From NCBI RefSeq assembly GCF_029767005.1, contig NZ_JARUQR010000001.1:553028-617027 (forward strand): 64,000 nt of DNA, in the 5' to 3' direction. The number at the start of each line of letters is the position of its first letter. The first letter of the stretch is position 1. Made by a program: the position numbers and the translations under genes. The DNA is from Thiomicrorhabdus sp. ZW0627 (lineage in GTDB: Bacteria > Pseudomonadota > Gammaproteobacteria > Thiomicrospirales > Thiomicrospiraceae). Shown piece after piece: positions 1 through 10,045 of the stretch. The notes under the pieces are model-generated. The model saw nothing but the letters and a program-made list of their open reading frames with translations, made no database searches and was not told the DNA's origin.

Positions 1-1681
1 TACGGTTACCTAGTGTAGCGTTTGGCTCACAAGTGTAGTCCATACCACCAAGACGAACCATATCACCACCAGACTGTAGGTATGGGTCTTTCTGGAATAG
101 GTTCTCACAGATACCTTCTAGGATATCCTTCATTTGAGCACCGGTTACTTCAGACTTATAAGTTTCACCATAAGTCATAGAAGTTTCATCCATTACGCGC
201 TCCATAGTGATGGTTTCACCAGCTAGAACAGAAGTACCCCAACGTACACCGGCAGACATAGCGATCTGAGTATCATGCTCTTCACGTAGAGAGTTTACGA
301 TGATCTGATCCCAAGTACCCATGAAGTTACCACGACGGTATAGAGTATCTTCCGCTACCGCTAGCTCTTCGTTCAGGATTTCACCGTAAGTCTTACCTAG
401 ACGCTCTTTACTGTATGCACGTGAAGGATCACGAGATTCAACGATGTTTGTATCGTACTTACGAGTATATAGGTGATCGATGAAAGTCGTTACTTCCTGA
501 TCTGCATCCAAGATGTTAGAGAATACAGGTAGCAACTTGTAATCAACGCCTTTCAATTTACCGTTAGAGATATCCAAGTCCATGCAACCAACAAACTTAC
601 CGTTAGAACCGGCGTTTGTTACGTGACATACACCACCTTCTGGAGTCTTAACCGGAGTAGTCTTAGGAATACCGTCGTGAGTGTGACCACCAAAGATCGC
701 ATCTAGACCGTTGATACGTGAAGCCATCTTGATGTCAACATCCATACCGTTGTGAGAAATCATAACGACTGCCGCTGGCTTCTCAGTTTCACGGATCTTG
801 TCGATTGTTTCCTGAAGCGCATCTTCACGAAGACCGAAAGACCAATCCGGGAAGTTAGACTGTGGGTTAGCGTTTGCAGTACGTGGGAAAGCCTGACCTA
901 CAACAGCGATACGCTCACCGTTAACGATTTTGATTGTGTATGGCTTGAATGCACGTGCTTCGTCTTCGTCATAAAGACCAACACCGTTGTTCGCTTCAAC
1001 CATTTCACGATATGCGTCACCAAACAATGAATCTTCTTTGATACGGATGTTCTGTGCAAGGAATTCACCTTTGAAGTTGTTCAAGTTCTTCAACACTTCT
1101 TCTTCAGTGTATGTAAATTCCCAGTGACCGGTCATGATGTCAACACCTAGTAGGTTTGACGCTTCAACCATGTCCGCACCACGAGTCCAAAGCGCAGTAC
1201 CGGAACCGTGCCACAAGTCACCACCATCCATAGTCAACGTGTTTTCACGTCCACCAGCTTGCTCGCGCAATTTATCCAAAAGGGTTTTAACGTGTGCGAA
1301 ACCACCTACTTTACCGTACTGTTCAGAAGCATCTTGGAAGTTAATGTAAGTGAAAGCGTGTGCAAGAGGTGTGTTTGGCTCAATACCAAGCTCTTTTAAC
1401 AATTTTGTACCAACAACGTGAGGCAATTTACCGAAAGCTGGACCAGTACCCAAGTTTACGTTCGGCTCACGGAAATAGATTGGCTTTAACTGGGCGTGCG
1501 TATCTGTAATGTGCAGCAGACGAACCTTACCTTTCATAGGCTGGTTATAGATTTCTGCAGAAGCTTTTGCTGCTGCAGCTTTGTCTGTACCTGAAGACAT
1601 TGCACTTGCAGTACCTGGTAACATCCCTGCAGCTGCAGCCATAGACATTACATGTAAAAATTCACGACGATTTAAAGACAT
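1..1681 (-). CDS. soxB: SoxB, thiosulfohydrolase of the Sox thiosulfate-oxidation system (3' end cut off)
   Basis: Periplasmic dimanganese enzyme that releases sulfate from the sulfur chain carried by SoxYZ. The N-terminus (residues 1-27) is a Tat signal with a twin-arginine stretch (NRREFL) and an Ala-rich core, as known for SoxB, which folds with its metals in the cytoplasm. Seen motifs of the 5'-nucleotidase/SoxB family: DTHAQL (metal-binding Asp60, His62), GGDLWHGS, GHWEFT (SoxB-type replacement of the nucleotidase NHE motif) and GGHTHDG. 560 codons lie in the window, close to the usual family length, so only the extreme C-terminus is missing. The ATG is preceded by GGAGAGAG. No other sox gene lies on its 5' side; the next gene is purL, so it has its own promoter region. 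Confidence 0.95.
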   Translation of the reverse strand, partial: MSLNRREFLHVMSMAAAAGMLPGTASAMSSGTDKAAAAKASAEIYNQPMKGKVRLLHITDTHAQLKPIYFREPNVNLGTGPAFGKLPHVVGTKLLKELGIEPNTPLAHAFTYINFQDASEQYGKVGGFAHVKTLLDKLREQAGGRENTLTMDGGDLWHGSGTALWTRGADMVEASNLLGVDIMTGHWEFTYTEEEVLKNLNNFKGEFLAQNIRIKEDSLFGDAYREMVEANNGVGLYDEDEARAFKPYTIKIVNGERIAVVGQAFPRTANANPQSNFPDWSFGLREDALQETIDKIRETEKPAAVVMISHNGMDVDIKMASRINGLDAIFGGHTHDGIPKTTPVKTPEGGVCHVTNAGSNGKFVGCMDLDISNGKLKGVDYKLLPVFSNILDADQEVTTFIDHLYTRKYDTNIVESRDPSRAYSKERLGKTYGEILNEELAVAEDTLYRRGNFMGTWDQIIVNSLREEHDTQIAMSAGVRWGTSVLAGETITMERVMDETSMTYGETYKSEVTGAQMKDILEGICENLFQKDPYLQSGGDMVRLGGMDYTCEPNATLGNR

Positions 1682-1748
1682 TCGGACTCTCTCCGTTTTA
1701 GTTTCAATTTTGGCTCACTCTAAAAATGGGCTATAACAAAGCCCAGCA

Positions 1749-1777
1749 AATTTAAAGAATAAACCTTATAAAGTCAA
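1749..1777 (-). promoter_or_regulatory. Candidate sigma-70 promoter of soxB
   Basis: On the minus strand TTGACT (1777-1772), a 17-base spacer, then TAAATT (1754-1749), about 70 bases before the soxB ATG. The leader then contains a small hairpin, GGGCT/AGCCC, at 1728-1744. Match is good for -35 and moderate for -10. Confidence 0.4.
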
Positions 1778-1799
1778 ATAAAGCAAAGTTATCGACCCC

Positions 1800-1825
1800 A
1801 AAAAATTCCTTATGGAAAATTAAGG
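1800..1825 (-). terminator. Weak intrinsic terminator after purL
   Basis: Read on the minus strand: CCTTA, eight-base loop, TAAGG, then AATTTTTT. It lies 37 bases beyond the purL stop and would separate purL from soxB. The five-pair stem is short. Confidence 0.4.
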
Positions 1826-1861
1826 CCGACAAATTTACCCCTAGTTATAAATTAGAACTGA

Positions 1862-4800
1862 TTAACCAACCCACTTCCGCGCATTTCTAAACATGCGCAT
1901 CCATGGAGCATCCTCTAACCAGTCATCTGGATGCCAAGAATTCTGTACCGTTCTGAACGCACGCTCAGGGTGTGGCATCATAATAGTGACGCGTCCATCC
2001 TTCGTTGTCAGACCGGTCATACCACCAACCGTACCATTCGGATTAAACGGATACGCTTCCGTCGGAGCACCTGTACTGTCGACATATCGAAGCCCGACAA
2101 GACCTTCAACATCGGAAGCCGAACCATTACCAAAATCCATACGCCCTTCACCATGCGCGACAGGAACCGGAATACGGGTTCCCTCCATTCCCTGCAACAA
2201 CACGGAAGGAGAAGACTGAATTTCAACCAATGAAAAACGTGCTTCAAACTGTTCTGAATGGTTGCGGACAAATTTTGGCCAACTTTCAGCCCCCGGAATA
2301 ATTTCCTTCAAGTTCGACAGCATCTGACAGCCGTTACAAACACCTAAGGTAAAGGTGTCCTCACGCTGGAAGAACTGAGCAAACTCTTCACGAGCGGTAT
2401 CATTGAAAAGGATTGAATTCGCCCAACCACGACCGGCACCCAATACGTCACCGTATGAGAAACCACCACAAGCCACCAAGCCTCTGAAACCATCAAACTT
2501 GACTTCACCCGACAATACGTCAGACATATGCACATCAACCGCATCGAATCCGGCACGGTTGAATGCGGCAGCCATTTCCTGCTGACCGTTGACGCCCTGC
2601 TCTCGAAGAATTGCAACTTTCGGGCGAGGTTTACCGGCGAACTCAGCAGTGATATCTTCGTTGATATCAAACGTCAAATTCACTGACAATTCTGTATTCG
2701 CATCATTGGAAATTGCATCGAATTCCTGCTGGGCGCAATCTTCGTTATCTCGTAAGGCCTGCATGCGATAACTTGTTTCAGACCACCATGCCTGTAACGT
2801 TTTGCGCGGTTTAAGCAACATGGTTTCACCATGAGCAACAATTTTAATCTGGTCATCCAACGCTGGCGTTCCAATCCAGTGTGACATACCAGTCAGATTA
2901 TTGGCTTCCAATATAGCTTCAATACTGGCTTTATCCGTCGATTTAACTTGAATCACAACACCGACTTCTTCAGCACACAAAGCGGCAACCGGCTCGGAAC
3001 CCAATGCAGAAACGTCCACATTCAAACCACAATGTCCGGCAAACGCCATTTCCAACAACGTAACCAAAAGGCCACCGTCGGCACGATCGTGATAAGCGAC
3101 CATCAAGTCATCAGCCAACATCGCCTGAGTTGCATTAAATAAATTCAATAGATCATCAGCGCTATCTAAGTCAGCCGACACATCACCGATCTGATTGTAA
3201 ACCTGTGCCAAACAGCTTGCACCGATACGGTTTTGACCACGCCCGAGATCGATGACCAAAAGCTCGGTTTCACCCAAATCCGTTCTAAGTTGAGGTGTCA
3301 CCGTTTTACGGACATCCTCAACCGGAGCGAAAGTCGTGATGTTCAAAGAAACAGGCGAAATAACAGCCTTATCCTGATCACCATCTTGCCAAACAGTTTT
3401 CATCGACATGGAATCTTTACCGACCGGTACTGCAATTCCCAATTGAGGGCACAATTCCAAGCCAACCGCTTCCACGGCATCGTACAAAGCGGAATCTTCT
3501 CCAGGGTGACCGGCTGCAGCCATCCAGTTGGCAGAAATCTTGATTTTGCCCATTTCAGCGATTTTCGCACACGAGATATTAGTGATCGCTTCAGCAATCG
3601 CCAAACGTGCAGAAGCTTTAGGATTGATCAATGCAACCGGTGGACGCTCACCCGTCGCCATCGCTTCACCGGTATAACCTTTATAATCCGAACAAGTCAC
3701 CCCGGCATTCGCCACAGGAACCTGCCAAGGTCCGACCATCTGATCACGAGTAACCATACCGGTGATGCTTCGGTCCCCGATGGTAATTAAGAAAGATTTA
3801 TCCGCAATCGTAGGCAACTTCAACAAACGTTCGGTCACATCTTCAAAATCCAAAACCGCCGTTTCAAAGCCTGGCTGGGGAACCAATCTCGACTCAACAG
3901 TACGATGCATTTTTGGTGGCTTGCCCAAAAGTACATTCAACGGCATATCCACTGGATTGTTATCGAAAACCGTGTCATTAACGACCAGCTTTTGCTCTTG
4001 AGTGGCAACACCCACGATGGCATACGGGCAACGTTCACGCTTACATAGAGCTTCGAACTGTTCGATCTGATCAGGGTAAACCGCAATAACATAGCGTTCC
4101 TGAGATTCGTTACACCAGATTTCCATTGGCGACATGCCCGGTTCGTCATTCGGCACCTTGCGCAGATCGAAGATTGCACCCTTACCCGCATCATTCACCA
4201 ATTCCGGGAAAGCGTTAGACAAACCACCTGCACCCACATCGTGGATAGACGCAATTGGCGAGTTTTCGCCCAAATAAGTACAGCGGTCAATCACCTCTTG
4301 CGCACGGCGCTCCATTTCAGGGTTTTCACGTTGCACGGAAGCAAAATCCAGATTTTCGGAACCTGCACCGCTATCAACCGAAGACGCTGCACCACCGCCA
4401 AGACCGATCAACATAGCTGGACCACCCAACACAACCAACTTGGCACCAACTGGAATGTCATTTTTGTGGATATGAACTTCACGGATACTACCCAGACCAC
4501 CCGCTAACATGATCGGCTTGTGATAACCACGTACCTCTTCTCCATCATGGGTCATCAATGTATTTTCATAAGTACGGAAATAACCATTGATGGCTGGACG
4601 ACCGAATTCATTGTTGAAACCGGCTGCTCCCAAAGGTCCTTCGATCATGATTTCGAAAGGCGTTACGATACGCCCTGGCTTGCCATACTCTCGCTCCCAA
4701 GGCTGTTTAAAACCGGGAATGTTCAAATTAGAAACGGTAAAACCCGTCAAACCGGACTTAGGCTTGGAACCACGACCGGTCGCACCCTCATCACGGATCT

Positions 4801-5731
4801 CACCACCGGAACCCGTAGCCGCTCCCGGCCAAGGTGAAATCGCAGTTGGATGGTTGTGAGTCTCAACCTTGATCTGGAAGTGTACCGGCTCGGAATGGTA
4901 ACCGTATTCACGGGTTACCGGATCCGGGAAGAATCGAGTGGCTTGAGCACCCTCGACAACAGCGGCATTATCGCTATAGGCGGACAACACCCCTTGAGGA
5001 TTTTTCTGATAAGTATTGCGGATCATACCAAACAATGAATTTGGTTTGTCTTCGCCGTCAATCGTCCAGTCAGCATTGAAAATCTTGTGGCGACAGTGCT
5101 CAGAGTTGGCCTGGGCAAACATCATCAATTCGGCATCAACCGGGTTACGCTTCAAGCCGGTGAAAGCATCGACCAGATAGTCAATTTCATCGTCACTCAA
5201 CGCCAATCCCATTTCAGCATTAGCCTTAACCAACGCATCCCTACCACCACTCAGAACATCAACTGTCGTCATAGGCCTTGGTGACTGGTGGGAAAACAGA
5301 TTTTCCAACTCATCAAATGAATGAAATACCTGTTCCATCATTCGGTCATGCAATTGAGCTTCCATTACTGGCTTATCAGACTCTGCAACCCCCTCCAGGA
5401 AATAAACAATACCACGTTCAATTCGCTGAATAGACTGAATACCACAAGTATGGGTGATATCCGTCGCCTTGGATGACCAAGGAGAAATCGTACCCAAACG
5501 CGGCGTTACGATACAGCTTCCGGAAACAATCGAAGCATCCAGACTCTCTTCCGTATTGTTCAAAAGAACTCTCAAATGAGCCATTTCTGTCGAGGATAAC
5601 TCCCCTTCCAGCTCCACGAAATAAACGAACTGTGAACGAACCGCTTCAATTGCGCCAACACTCTTTAACTTGTTCAAAAGTTGATTCAAACGGTAATCAG
5701 AGTGAGCAGGATTTCCCCAAACAATTTGCAT
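1862..5731 (-). CDS. purL: Phosphoribosylformylglycinamidine synthase, large gammaproteobacterial type
   Basis: Fourth step of purine synthesis: FGAR + glutamine + ATP to FGAM. A 1289-residue single-chain enzyme (E. coli PurL is about 1295) with N-terminal PurS-like part, two ATP-binding synthase halves (for example [13 protein letters not shown] and GGGAASS) and a C-terminal class I glutaminase: nucleophile Cys near 1132 in GVCNG, and His/Glu in MPHPERAFR near 1254-1256. The open frame extends 19 codons further upstream, but that part would translate the intrinsic terminator at 5747-5776, so I start at [10 protein letters not shown], which has GGAAGGA upstream. It follows bamC but is separated from it by that terminator. 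In E. coli purC, not purL, follows bamC. Confidence 0.97.
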   Translation of the reverse strand: MQIVWGNPAHSDYRLNQLLNKLKSVGAIEAVRSQFVYFVELEGELSSTEMAHLRVLLNNTEESLDASIVSGSCIVTPRLGTISPWSSKATDITHTCGIQSIQRIERGIVYFLEGVAESDKPVMEAQLHDRMMEQVFHSFDELENLFSHQSPRPMTTVDVLSGGRDALVKANAEMGLALSDDEIDYLVDAFTGLKRNPVDAELMMFAQANSEHCRHKIFNADWTIDGEDKPNSLFGMIRNTYQKNPQGVLSAYSDNAAVVEGAQATRFFPDPVTREYGYHSEPVHFQIKVETHNHPTAISPWPGAATGSGGEIRDEGATGRGSKPKSGLTGFTVSNLNIPGFKQPWEREYGKPGRIVTPFEIMIEGPLGAAGFNNEFGRPAINGYFRTYENTLMTHDGEEVRGYHKPIMLAGGLGSIREVHIHKNDIPVGAKLVVLGGPAMLIGLGGGAASSVDSGAGSENLDFASVQRENPEMERRAQEVIDRCTYLGENSPIASIHDVGAGGLSNAFPELVNDAGKGAIFDLRKVPNDEPGMSPMEIWCNESQERYVIAVYPDQIEQFEALCKRERCPYAIVGVATQEQKLVVNDTVFDNNPVDMPLNVLLGKPPKMHRTVESRLVPQPGFETAVLDFEDVTERLLKLPTIADKSFLITIGDRSITGMVTRDQMVGPWQVPVANAGVTCSDYKGYTGEAMATGERPPVALINPKASARLAIAEAITNISCAKIAEMGKIKISANWMAAAGHPGEDSALYDAVEAVGLELCPQLGIAVPVGKDSMSMKTVWQDGDQDKAVISPVSLNITTFAPVEDVRKTVTPQLRTDLGETELLVIDLGRGQNRIGASCLAQVYNQIGDVSADLDSADDLLNLFNATQAMLADDLMVAYHDRADGGLLVTLLEMAFAGHCGLNVDVSALGSEPVAALCAEEVGVVIQVKSTDKASIEAILEANNLTGMSHWIGTPALDDQIKIVAHGETMLLKPRKTLQAWWSETSYRMQALRDNEDCAQQEFDAISNDANTELSVNLTFDINEDITAEFAGKPRPKVAILREQGVNGQQEMAAAFNRAGFDAVDVHMSDVLSGEVKFDGFRGLVACGGFSYGDVLGAGRGWANSILFNDTAREEFAQFFQREDTFTLGVCNGCQMLSNLKEIIPGAESWPKFVRNHSEQFEARFSLVEIQSSPSVLLQGMEGTRIPVPVAHGEGRMDFGNGSASDVEGLVGLRYVDSTGAPTEAYPFNPNGTVGGMTGLTTKDGRVTIMMPHPERAFRTVQNSWHPDDWLEDAPWMRMFRNARKWVG

Positions 5732-5746
5732 ATCTTTTGTCCTTCC

Positions 5747-5776
5747 AAAAAAACAAAAACCCCCGATCTTCGAGGG
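5747..5776 (-). terminator. Intrinsic terminator between bamC and purL
   Basis: Minus strand: a perfect seven-pair stem (CCCTCGA / TCGGGGG, one G-U pair) with a three-base loop, then a T-rich run of 13 bases with one G. It lies just after the bamC stop and 15 bases before the purL start, so purL expression needs read-through or a promoter very close by. Confidence 0.8.
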
Positions 5777-5797
5777 TCCTAAAATCAAAATCTTTTT

Positions 5798-6913
5798 TTA
5801 CTGTCCCATCAACCCTAAACGCTCGAACAAATACTTACGCTTTTCTTCGTTAAGGGGCGTGTCGCTTTCCAGCGCCTTGGCTTTCAAAATAGACACTTCC
5901 GAGTTCTTCTCGTCCGCTTCAAGCTGCAACATAACGATTTCAGGCAACTGCATTTTTTCCGAATCGTCTTTCCAGAAGGCCAGCTTAGACAGGAAACCTT
6001 CGTCTTTTCTTGCTGACTCAGGTACCTTCACCCACATCTGATGCGTTTCTTGGCGTGAATGATCGACCTGCCAATCGGCACGATACACCATCGCCTGCAG
6101 ATAACCCCAGCTTTGTGAAAGATTGGCATGCAGAACCAGGCCTTCCAATTCCTGCTCACCGTTAAATTCTTCCGACATCTTTCCGGTCACTTTCAACTGA
6201 GCCAAAGCCACATCCGAAGTCGAACCGAAGAAAATCATCGCTCTATATAAAGCTTCCGCTTCCATCATAGGATTATACGGCTTGATTCTCCAACGATCTT
6301 CACCGCCCATTTCCGAATTGGTATCCGGCGAATACACCATATGGTGATGGAAATAAACTCGCGTTTTGCCGGCTTCCTTATCCGTTTCAACACGTGCGAC
6401 GAAACGATCATAAACCCCTTCTGCCAACTCAGGACGCCAGCTGTTCAACAAACGGGTAAGAGGACTAACATCGTCTAACGGAACCAATTCAGTACGTTTG
6501 GTGAATTCGGTCTTAATGATTCCGATGTCCTTACGCTCTTCCTTGATCTTCATCCCCATTGTGGAAAGAAAACGTTTTACGCTATCCCAAACGTGTTCAC
6601 TGTTGATGGTATCAACTTCCAACCAACGTTCCGACAGATTCGAATTGATCGCAACACCCGAAGCCTTATAAGTAGGAATATAATCATTCTGCTTCTCTGT
6701 CGTCGCTTTCTGCAAGACGACTTCCATTGGATCTTGACGTTTGGATGGGTTAAACAGATTTGGCGGAACCTCTAAGTCTTTGGCCAAGCGAGTATTAGTT
6801 TCTCGGTAATCAGACTCATCGGAACTCCCCCAACTTGAGAGAGTTGAACACCCACTCAATCCGGCAAGTGAAAACATTAACAACACAGGAACAAATTTAG
6901 TAGGCGTGTTCAT
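5798..6913 (-). CDS. bamC: Outer-membrane assembly lipoprotein BamC (NlpB)
   Basis: Accessory lipoprotein of the BAM complex that inserts beta-barrel proteins into the outer membrane. Signal peptide with lipobox LSGC (Cys22), then the unstructured BamC N-terminal segment that contacts BamD (YRETNTRLAKDLEVPPNL), followed by two helix-grip domains across residues 80-370. 371 residues, similar to E. coli BamC. It follows dapA after 38 bases, the classic dapA-bamC arrangement. The ribosome site before ATG is weak. No in-frame alternative is better, because the lipoprotein signal begins here. Confidence 0.9.
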   Translation of the reverse strand: MNTPTKFVPVLLMFSLAGLSGCSTLSSWGSSDESDYRETNTRLAKDLEVPPNLFNPSKRQDPMEVVLQKATTEKQNDYIPTYKASGVAINSNLSERWLEVDTINSEHVWDSVKRFLSTMGMKIKEERKDIGIIKTEFTKRTELVPLDDVSPLTRLLNSWRPELAEGVYDRFVARVETDKEAGKTRVYFHHHMVYSPDTNSEMGGEDRWRIKPYNPMMEAEALYRAMIFFGSTSDVALAQLKVTGKMSEEFNGEQELEGLVLHANLSQSWGYLQAMVYRADWQVDHSRQETHQMWVKVPESARKDEGFLSKLAFWKDDSEKMQLPEIVMLQLEADEKNSEVSILKAKALESDTPLNEEKRKYLFERLGLMGQ

Positions 6914-6952
6914 TCTTAGGACTTTACTCTTGATTTTAAATTGATAGCTGTC

Positions 6953-7828
6953 TTAAGCGACACCCGCTTGCTTCATCGCCTCTTTCACAAGAGGTTGGTA
7001 TTTCTCGGAAAGTACTGTTAAAGGTAAACGAATCGCCTTTCCACACAACCCCATTTCAGAAACGGCCCACTTAACAGGAATCGGATTCGCCTCAACGAAA
7101 AGGTCTCGATGCAATGCCGTCAGACTCTCATCCAAACGCTTTGCCTCTTCCTCATTTCCTTCCAGGGCCGCTTGGTAAATTTCATGCACCTGCTTGGGAG
7201 CAATGTTTGCCGTTACAGAAATTCCGCCATGACCACCGGCCAGGATAAAATCGACCGCGCTGGCGTCATCACCGGTATAAAGATCAAAATCGTCAGACAC
7301 TCCCGCCTTGATCTCAGCCACTCGAGAAAGATCGCCCGTCGCTTCCTTTACACCAATGATATTCTTGACCTTAGAAAGACGAATAATGGTTTCAGGCAGA
7401 AGGTCACAAGCTGTACGACCTGGAACATTATATAAGATCTGAGGGATATCGACGGTCTCCGCCACTTTCTTATAGTGCAGATAAAGCCCTTCTTGTGTCG
7501 GCTTATTGTAGTATGGCGTCACCAGAAGACAGGCGTCCGCACCTGCTTCTTTAGCGCATTGAGTCAACTCAATTGCTTCCGTCGTTGAGTTAGCGCCTGT
7601 ACCGGCAATAACAGGAACACGTTTATTAACCTTATCAACCACAAACTTGACCACTTCACAATGTTCTTGCATATCCAATGTTGCCGACTCTCCGGTCGTC
7701 CCTACTGCAACGATGGCATCGGTTCCTGATGCAATATGAAATTCCACCAATTTCTCAAGTGAATCGTAATCAATCGATTCATCATCCAACATAGGTGTGA
7801 CTAACGCCACCATACTGCCTCTAAACAC
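6953..7828 (-). CDS. dapA: 4-hydroxy-tetrahydrodipicolinate synthase
   Basis: Condenses pyruvate with aspartate semialdehyde, the first committed step to diaminopimelate and lysine. TIM-barrel lyase with pyruvate-site GTTGES, catalytic Tyr in YNVPGR and Schiff-base Lys in [10 protein letters not shown]. Start: the longest frame opens with TTG at 7843, but GGAG (7841-7838) sits nine bases before GTG at 7828. From there the protein reads [12 protein letters not shown], matching the E. coli N-terminus (MFTGSIVAIVTP) and its length (291 against 292). First gene of dapA-bamC. A hairpin with T-run lies in its leader (7861-7882). Confidence 0.96.
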   Translation of the reverse strand: MFRGSMVALVTPMLDDESIDYDSLEKLVEFHIASGTDAIVAVGTTGESATLDMQEHCEVVKFVVDKVNKRVPVIAGTGANSTTEAIELTQCAKEAGADACLLVTPYYNKPTQEGLYLHYKKVAETVDIPQILYNVPGRTACDLLPETIIRLSKVKNIIGVKEATGDLSRVAEIKAGVSDDFDLYTGDDASAVDFILAGGHGGISVTANIAPKQVHEIYQAALEGNEEEAKRLDESLTALHRDLFVEANPIPVKWAVSEMGLCGKAIRLPLTVLSEKYQPLVKEAMKQAGVA

Positions 7829-7860
7829 GGCGAAATTCTCCAATAGATTTACGCTAACTC

Positions 7861-7882
7861 AAAAAAGGGTAATCTTACCCTT
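7861..7882 (-). promoter_or_regulatory. Terminator-like hairpin in the dapA leader (possible attenuator)
   Basis: Minus strand: AAGGGTAA, two bases, TTACCCTT, running into TTTTTT. It has the form of an intrinsic terminator, yet lies only about 30 bases before the dapA GTG, with no minus-strand gene upstream of it to terminate. Attenuation of dapA is therefore an inference worth testing. I see no leader peptide rich in Lys codons and no recognisable lysine riboswitch. Confidence 0.45.
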
Positions 7883-7972
7883 TCCCCCTGAACACTTCAA
7901 CTTAAATTCGGCCCTCTGTTGACGACAAAATCCAGTACAAAAATCGTTTTTTAGAAAACTGATTTTTATTTA

Positions 7973-8001
7973 TTGAAACACTCTTTAAAACGCGGCATAC
8001 T
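7973..8001 (+). promoter_or_regulatory. Candidate promoter of the peroxiredoxin gene
   Basis: TTGAAA (7973-7978), a 17-base spacer, CATACT (7996-8001). It ends where an inverted repeat (8000-8023) begins, so a protein bound there could block initiation. Confidence 0.45.
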
Positions 8002-8023
8002 TGAATAAAATCTACTATTCAAG
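8000..8023 (+). promoter_or_regulatory. Inverted repeat CTTGAATA-N8-TATTCAAG before the peroxiredoxin gene
   Basis: Perfect 8-base arms around 8 bases. The repeat overlaps the candidate -10/+1 on one side and the AAGAGG ribosome site (8021-8026) on the other. It could be an operator or, as RNA, a hairpin masking the ribosome site. It does not resemble the OxyR consensus. Confidence 0.45.
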
Positions 8024-8032
8024 AGGCCTCGA

Positions 8033-8503
8033 ATGAATATTTCCCTTGGACAGAAAGTTCCCAAATTTTCACTGCCCGCCACATCAGAACGAACCATCAC
8101 TCAGCAAGACCTTCTCAAACACTACACCGTCCTATACTTCTATCCCAAAGACAGCACTCCCGGCTGTACCACCGAAGGAAAAGATTTCTCCGAATTAAGG
8201 GAATCGTTCCAAGCGCTTAACTGCCAGATACTAGGCGTCTCAATGGACTCCATGAAGCGACATGAAAGCTTTAAAAGTAAACAAGGATTTACATTTGATC
8301 TTATTTCAGACACTGAAGCGGAACTCTGCCAAATCTTTGGCACCTACCAACTTAAAAAGAATTTCGGCAAAGAGTACATGGGAATCGTACGCAGCACCTT
8401 TCTGATCGATCCCGATGGCAAACTGGTCGCAGAGTGGCAAAAAGTAAAGGTAAAGGATCACGCGCAAGCCGTTTTGGAAAAACTAAAAGAACTCAGCAAA
8501 TGA
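8033..8503 (+). CDS. bcp: Bcp/PrxQ-type thioredoxin-dependent peroxiredoxin
   Basis: Reduces hydrogen peroxide and organic hydroperoxides in the cytoplasm. Thioredoxin-fold AhpC/TSA protein of 156 residues with the peroxidatic motif PKDSTPGCT (Cys45). The resolving Cys that many Bcp proteins carry five residues later is absent (Lys50). Cys64 and Cys99 remain, so it is either a 1-Cys form or resolves through another Cys. AGAGG lies six bases before ATG. It is followed 41 bases later by phoH and probably co-transcribed with it. Confidence 0.9.
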   Translation: MNISLGQKVPKFSLPATSERTITQQDLLKHYTVLYFYPKDSTPGCTTEGKDFSELRESFQALNCQILGVSMDSMKRHESFKSKQGFTFDLISDTEAELCQIFGTYQLKKNFGKEYMGIVRSTFLIDPDGKLVAEWQKVKVKDHAQAVLEKLKELSK

Positions 8504-8544
8504 ATATCTAGCAGCACCATTAAAACCATATAGGAAGCCTTCGT

Positions 8545-9957
8545 ATGACCAATGAGCACAAACGATTATTTATACTGGACACCAATGTATTGATGCACGA
8601 CCCAATGGCCATGTTCAATTTTGAGGAACATGACATATTCGTATCCATGACGGTACTGGAAGAATTGGACGCTGCAAAAAAAGGGATTTCCGAAGTTTCC
8701 AGAAACGCTCGTGAAACCAACCGTCTGATTGACGAAATCATTAGCAATGCATCATTCGAAGAGATCAAAGAAGGCTTACCACTTGAAAGAATCCACCCTC
8801 ACTCTGACAAAGAAGGCCTACACTTAGGAAAACTCTATTTTGAAACGGAGCCATTGATCGCCGAACTTCCGATCTCACTGCCAAGCCACAAGGCCGACAA
8901 TCACATCCTGCAAACCGGCTTGGCTCTAAAGGCAAACTACCCGCAACGCAACGTTACACTGGTCACTAAAGACATTAACATGCGCATCAAGTCTTCCGCG
9001 GTGGGACTGCACTCCGAAGACTACTACAACGACCGGGTACTGGAAGATGTTGACCTGCTTTATACTGGCTGGGAATCGCTTCCGGAAAACTTCTTTGAAG
9101 AACACGGAAAACAGATGAAATCGTGGCAGGACGGCAGCCGAACCTTCTACGAACTTGAAGTCGACGACACCTGCAACTGGCATGCCAACCAATGCTTAAT
9201 CAGTGAAAATGAAGCCGGATTCAATGCCATCGTCCGTTCCGTATCCAACAACAAAGCTGTATTAGAGTACATGCAGGATTACGGCAAAGGCACTCAAGGA
9301 ATCTGGGGGATTCATGCACGAAATGCCGAACAGAACATGGCACTAAACTTCTTGATGGATCCGGAAATCGATTTCGTCTCTCTATTAGGTATTGCCGGAA
9401 CAGGAAAAACACTTCTGGCACTGGCTGCCGCATTAGAGCAAACTTTGGACCTGAACATTTACAACGAAATCATCATGACACGCGCCACCATTCCAATTGG
9501 CGAAGACATCGGTTTTCTACCAGGCACCGAAGAGGAAAAAATGACGCCGTGGATGGGAGCCTTAATGGACAACCTTGAGGTGCTCACAAATTCTGACGGC
9601 GCCAACACAACCGAATGGGAAAAAGAGAGCACCCAACAACTACTGAGCAAACGCATCAAAATCAAGTCCATGAACTTCATGCGCGGCCGCACCTTCCAAA
9701 ACAAATTCATCATTCTGGACGAAGCTCAAAACCTAACCTCAAAACAGATGAAAACCCTGATCACGCGGGCAGGAGCGGGCACAAAAATCGTCTGTATCGG
9801 TAACATCGGTCAGATCGACTCCCCCTACCTTTCAGAAACGACAAGTGGTTTGACCTACGTGGTTGATCGATTCAAGAACTGGGATCACGGCGCGCACATC
9901 ACCCTCCAGCAAGGAGAGCGTTCAAGATTGTCGCTATTCGCTTCAGAAACACTTTAA
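8545..9957 (+). CDS. PIN-PhoH family ATPase (YlaK-like)
   Basis: Fusion of an N-terminal PIN nuclease domain (residues about 8-170; acidic residues in LDTNVLMHDP, VLEELD and the TKDINMR segment) with a C-terminal PhoH ATPase/helicase domain (Walker A GIAGTGKT at 282-289; Walker B FIILDEAQ in the last quarter). PhoH2-type PIN-PhoH proteins are reported to unwind and cleave RNA. The cellular role here is inferred to be RNA processing or decay. 470 residues, typical length. Start has AGGAAG upstream. Followed by a strong terminator shared with the convergent lysR gene. Confidence 0.9.
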   Translation: MTNEHKRLFILDTNVLMHDPMAMFNFEEHDIFVSMTVLEELDAAKKGISEVSRNARETNRLIDEIISNASFEEIKEGLPLERIHPHSDKEGLHLGKLYFETEPLIAELPISLPSHKADNHILQTGLALKANYPQRNVTLVTKDINMRIKSSAVGLHSEDYYNDRVLEDVDLLYTGWESLPENFFEEHGKQMKSWQDGSRTFYELEVDDTCNWHANQCLISENEAGFNAIVRSVSNNKAVLEYMQDYGKGTQGIWGIHARNAEQNMALNFLMDPEIDFVSLLGIAGTGKTLLALAAALEQTLDLNIYNEIIMTRATIPIGEDIGFLPGTEEEKMTPWMGALMDNLEVLTNSDGANTTEWEKESTQQLLSKRIKIKSMNFMRGRTFQNKFIILDEAQNLTSKQMKTLITRAGAGTKIVCIGNIGQIDSPYLSETTSGLTYVVDRFKNWDHGAHITLQQGERSRLSLFASETL

Positions 9958-9990
9958 TTGTGTAACAAGCGACTTTCCATCCAGAAACAA

Positions 9991-10016
9991 AAAAGGCCGT
10001 TTATACGGCCTTTTTT
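9991..10016. terminator. Bidirectional intrinsic terminator between phoH and lysR
   Basis: AAGGCCGT, four-base loop, ACGGCCTT, flanked by A-run and T-run on either side, so it works for both convergent genes. Confidence 0.9.
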
Positions 10017-10045
10017 ATCATTCGAGCAATCATCTAAGCTATAAA

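Noticed and set aside
752-1399. Plus-strand open frames opposite soxB
   Set aside because: Antisense to SoxB, which is supported by motifs along its whole length.
3233-3790. 185-codon open frame opposite purL
   Set aside because: Antisense to a certain gene in a complementary codon phase, and the product has no recognisable features.
5732-5788. Longer purL start at 5788
   Set aside because: It would translate the intrinsic terminator and adds residues absent from PurL proteins.
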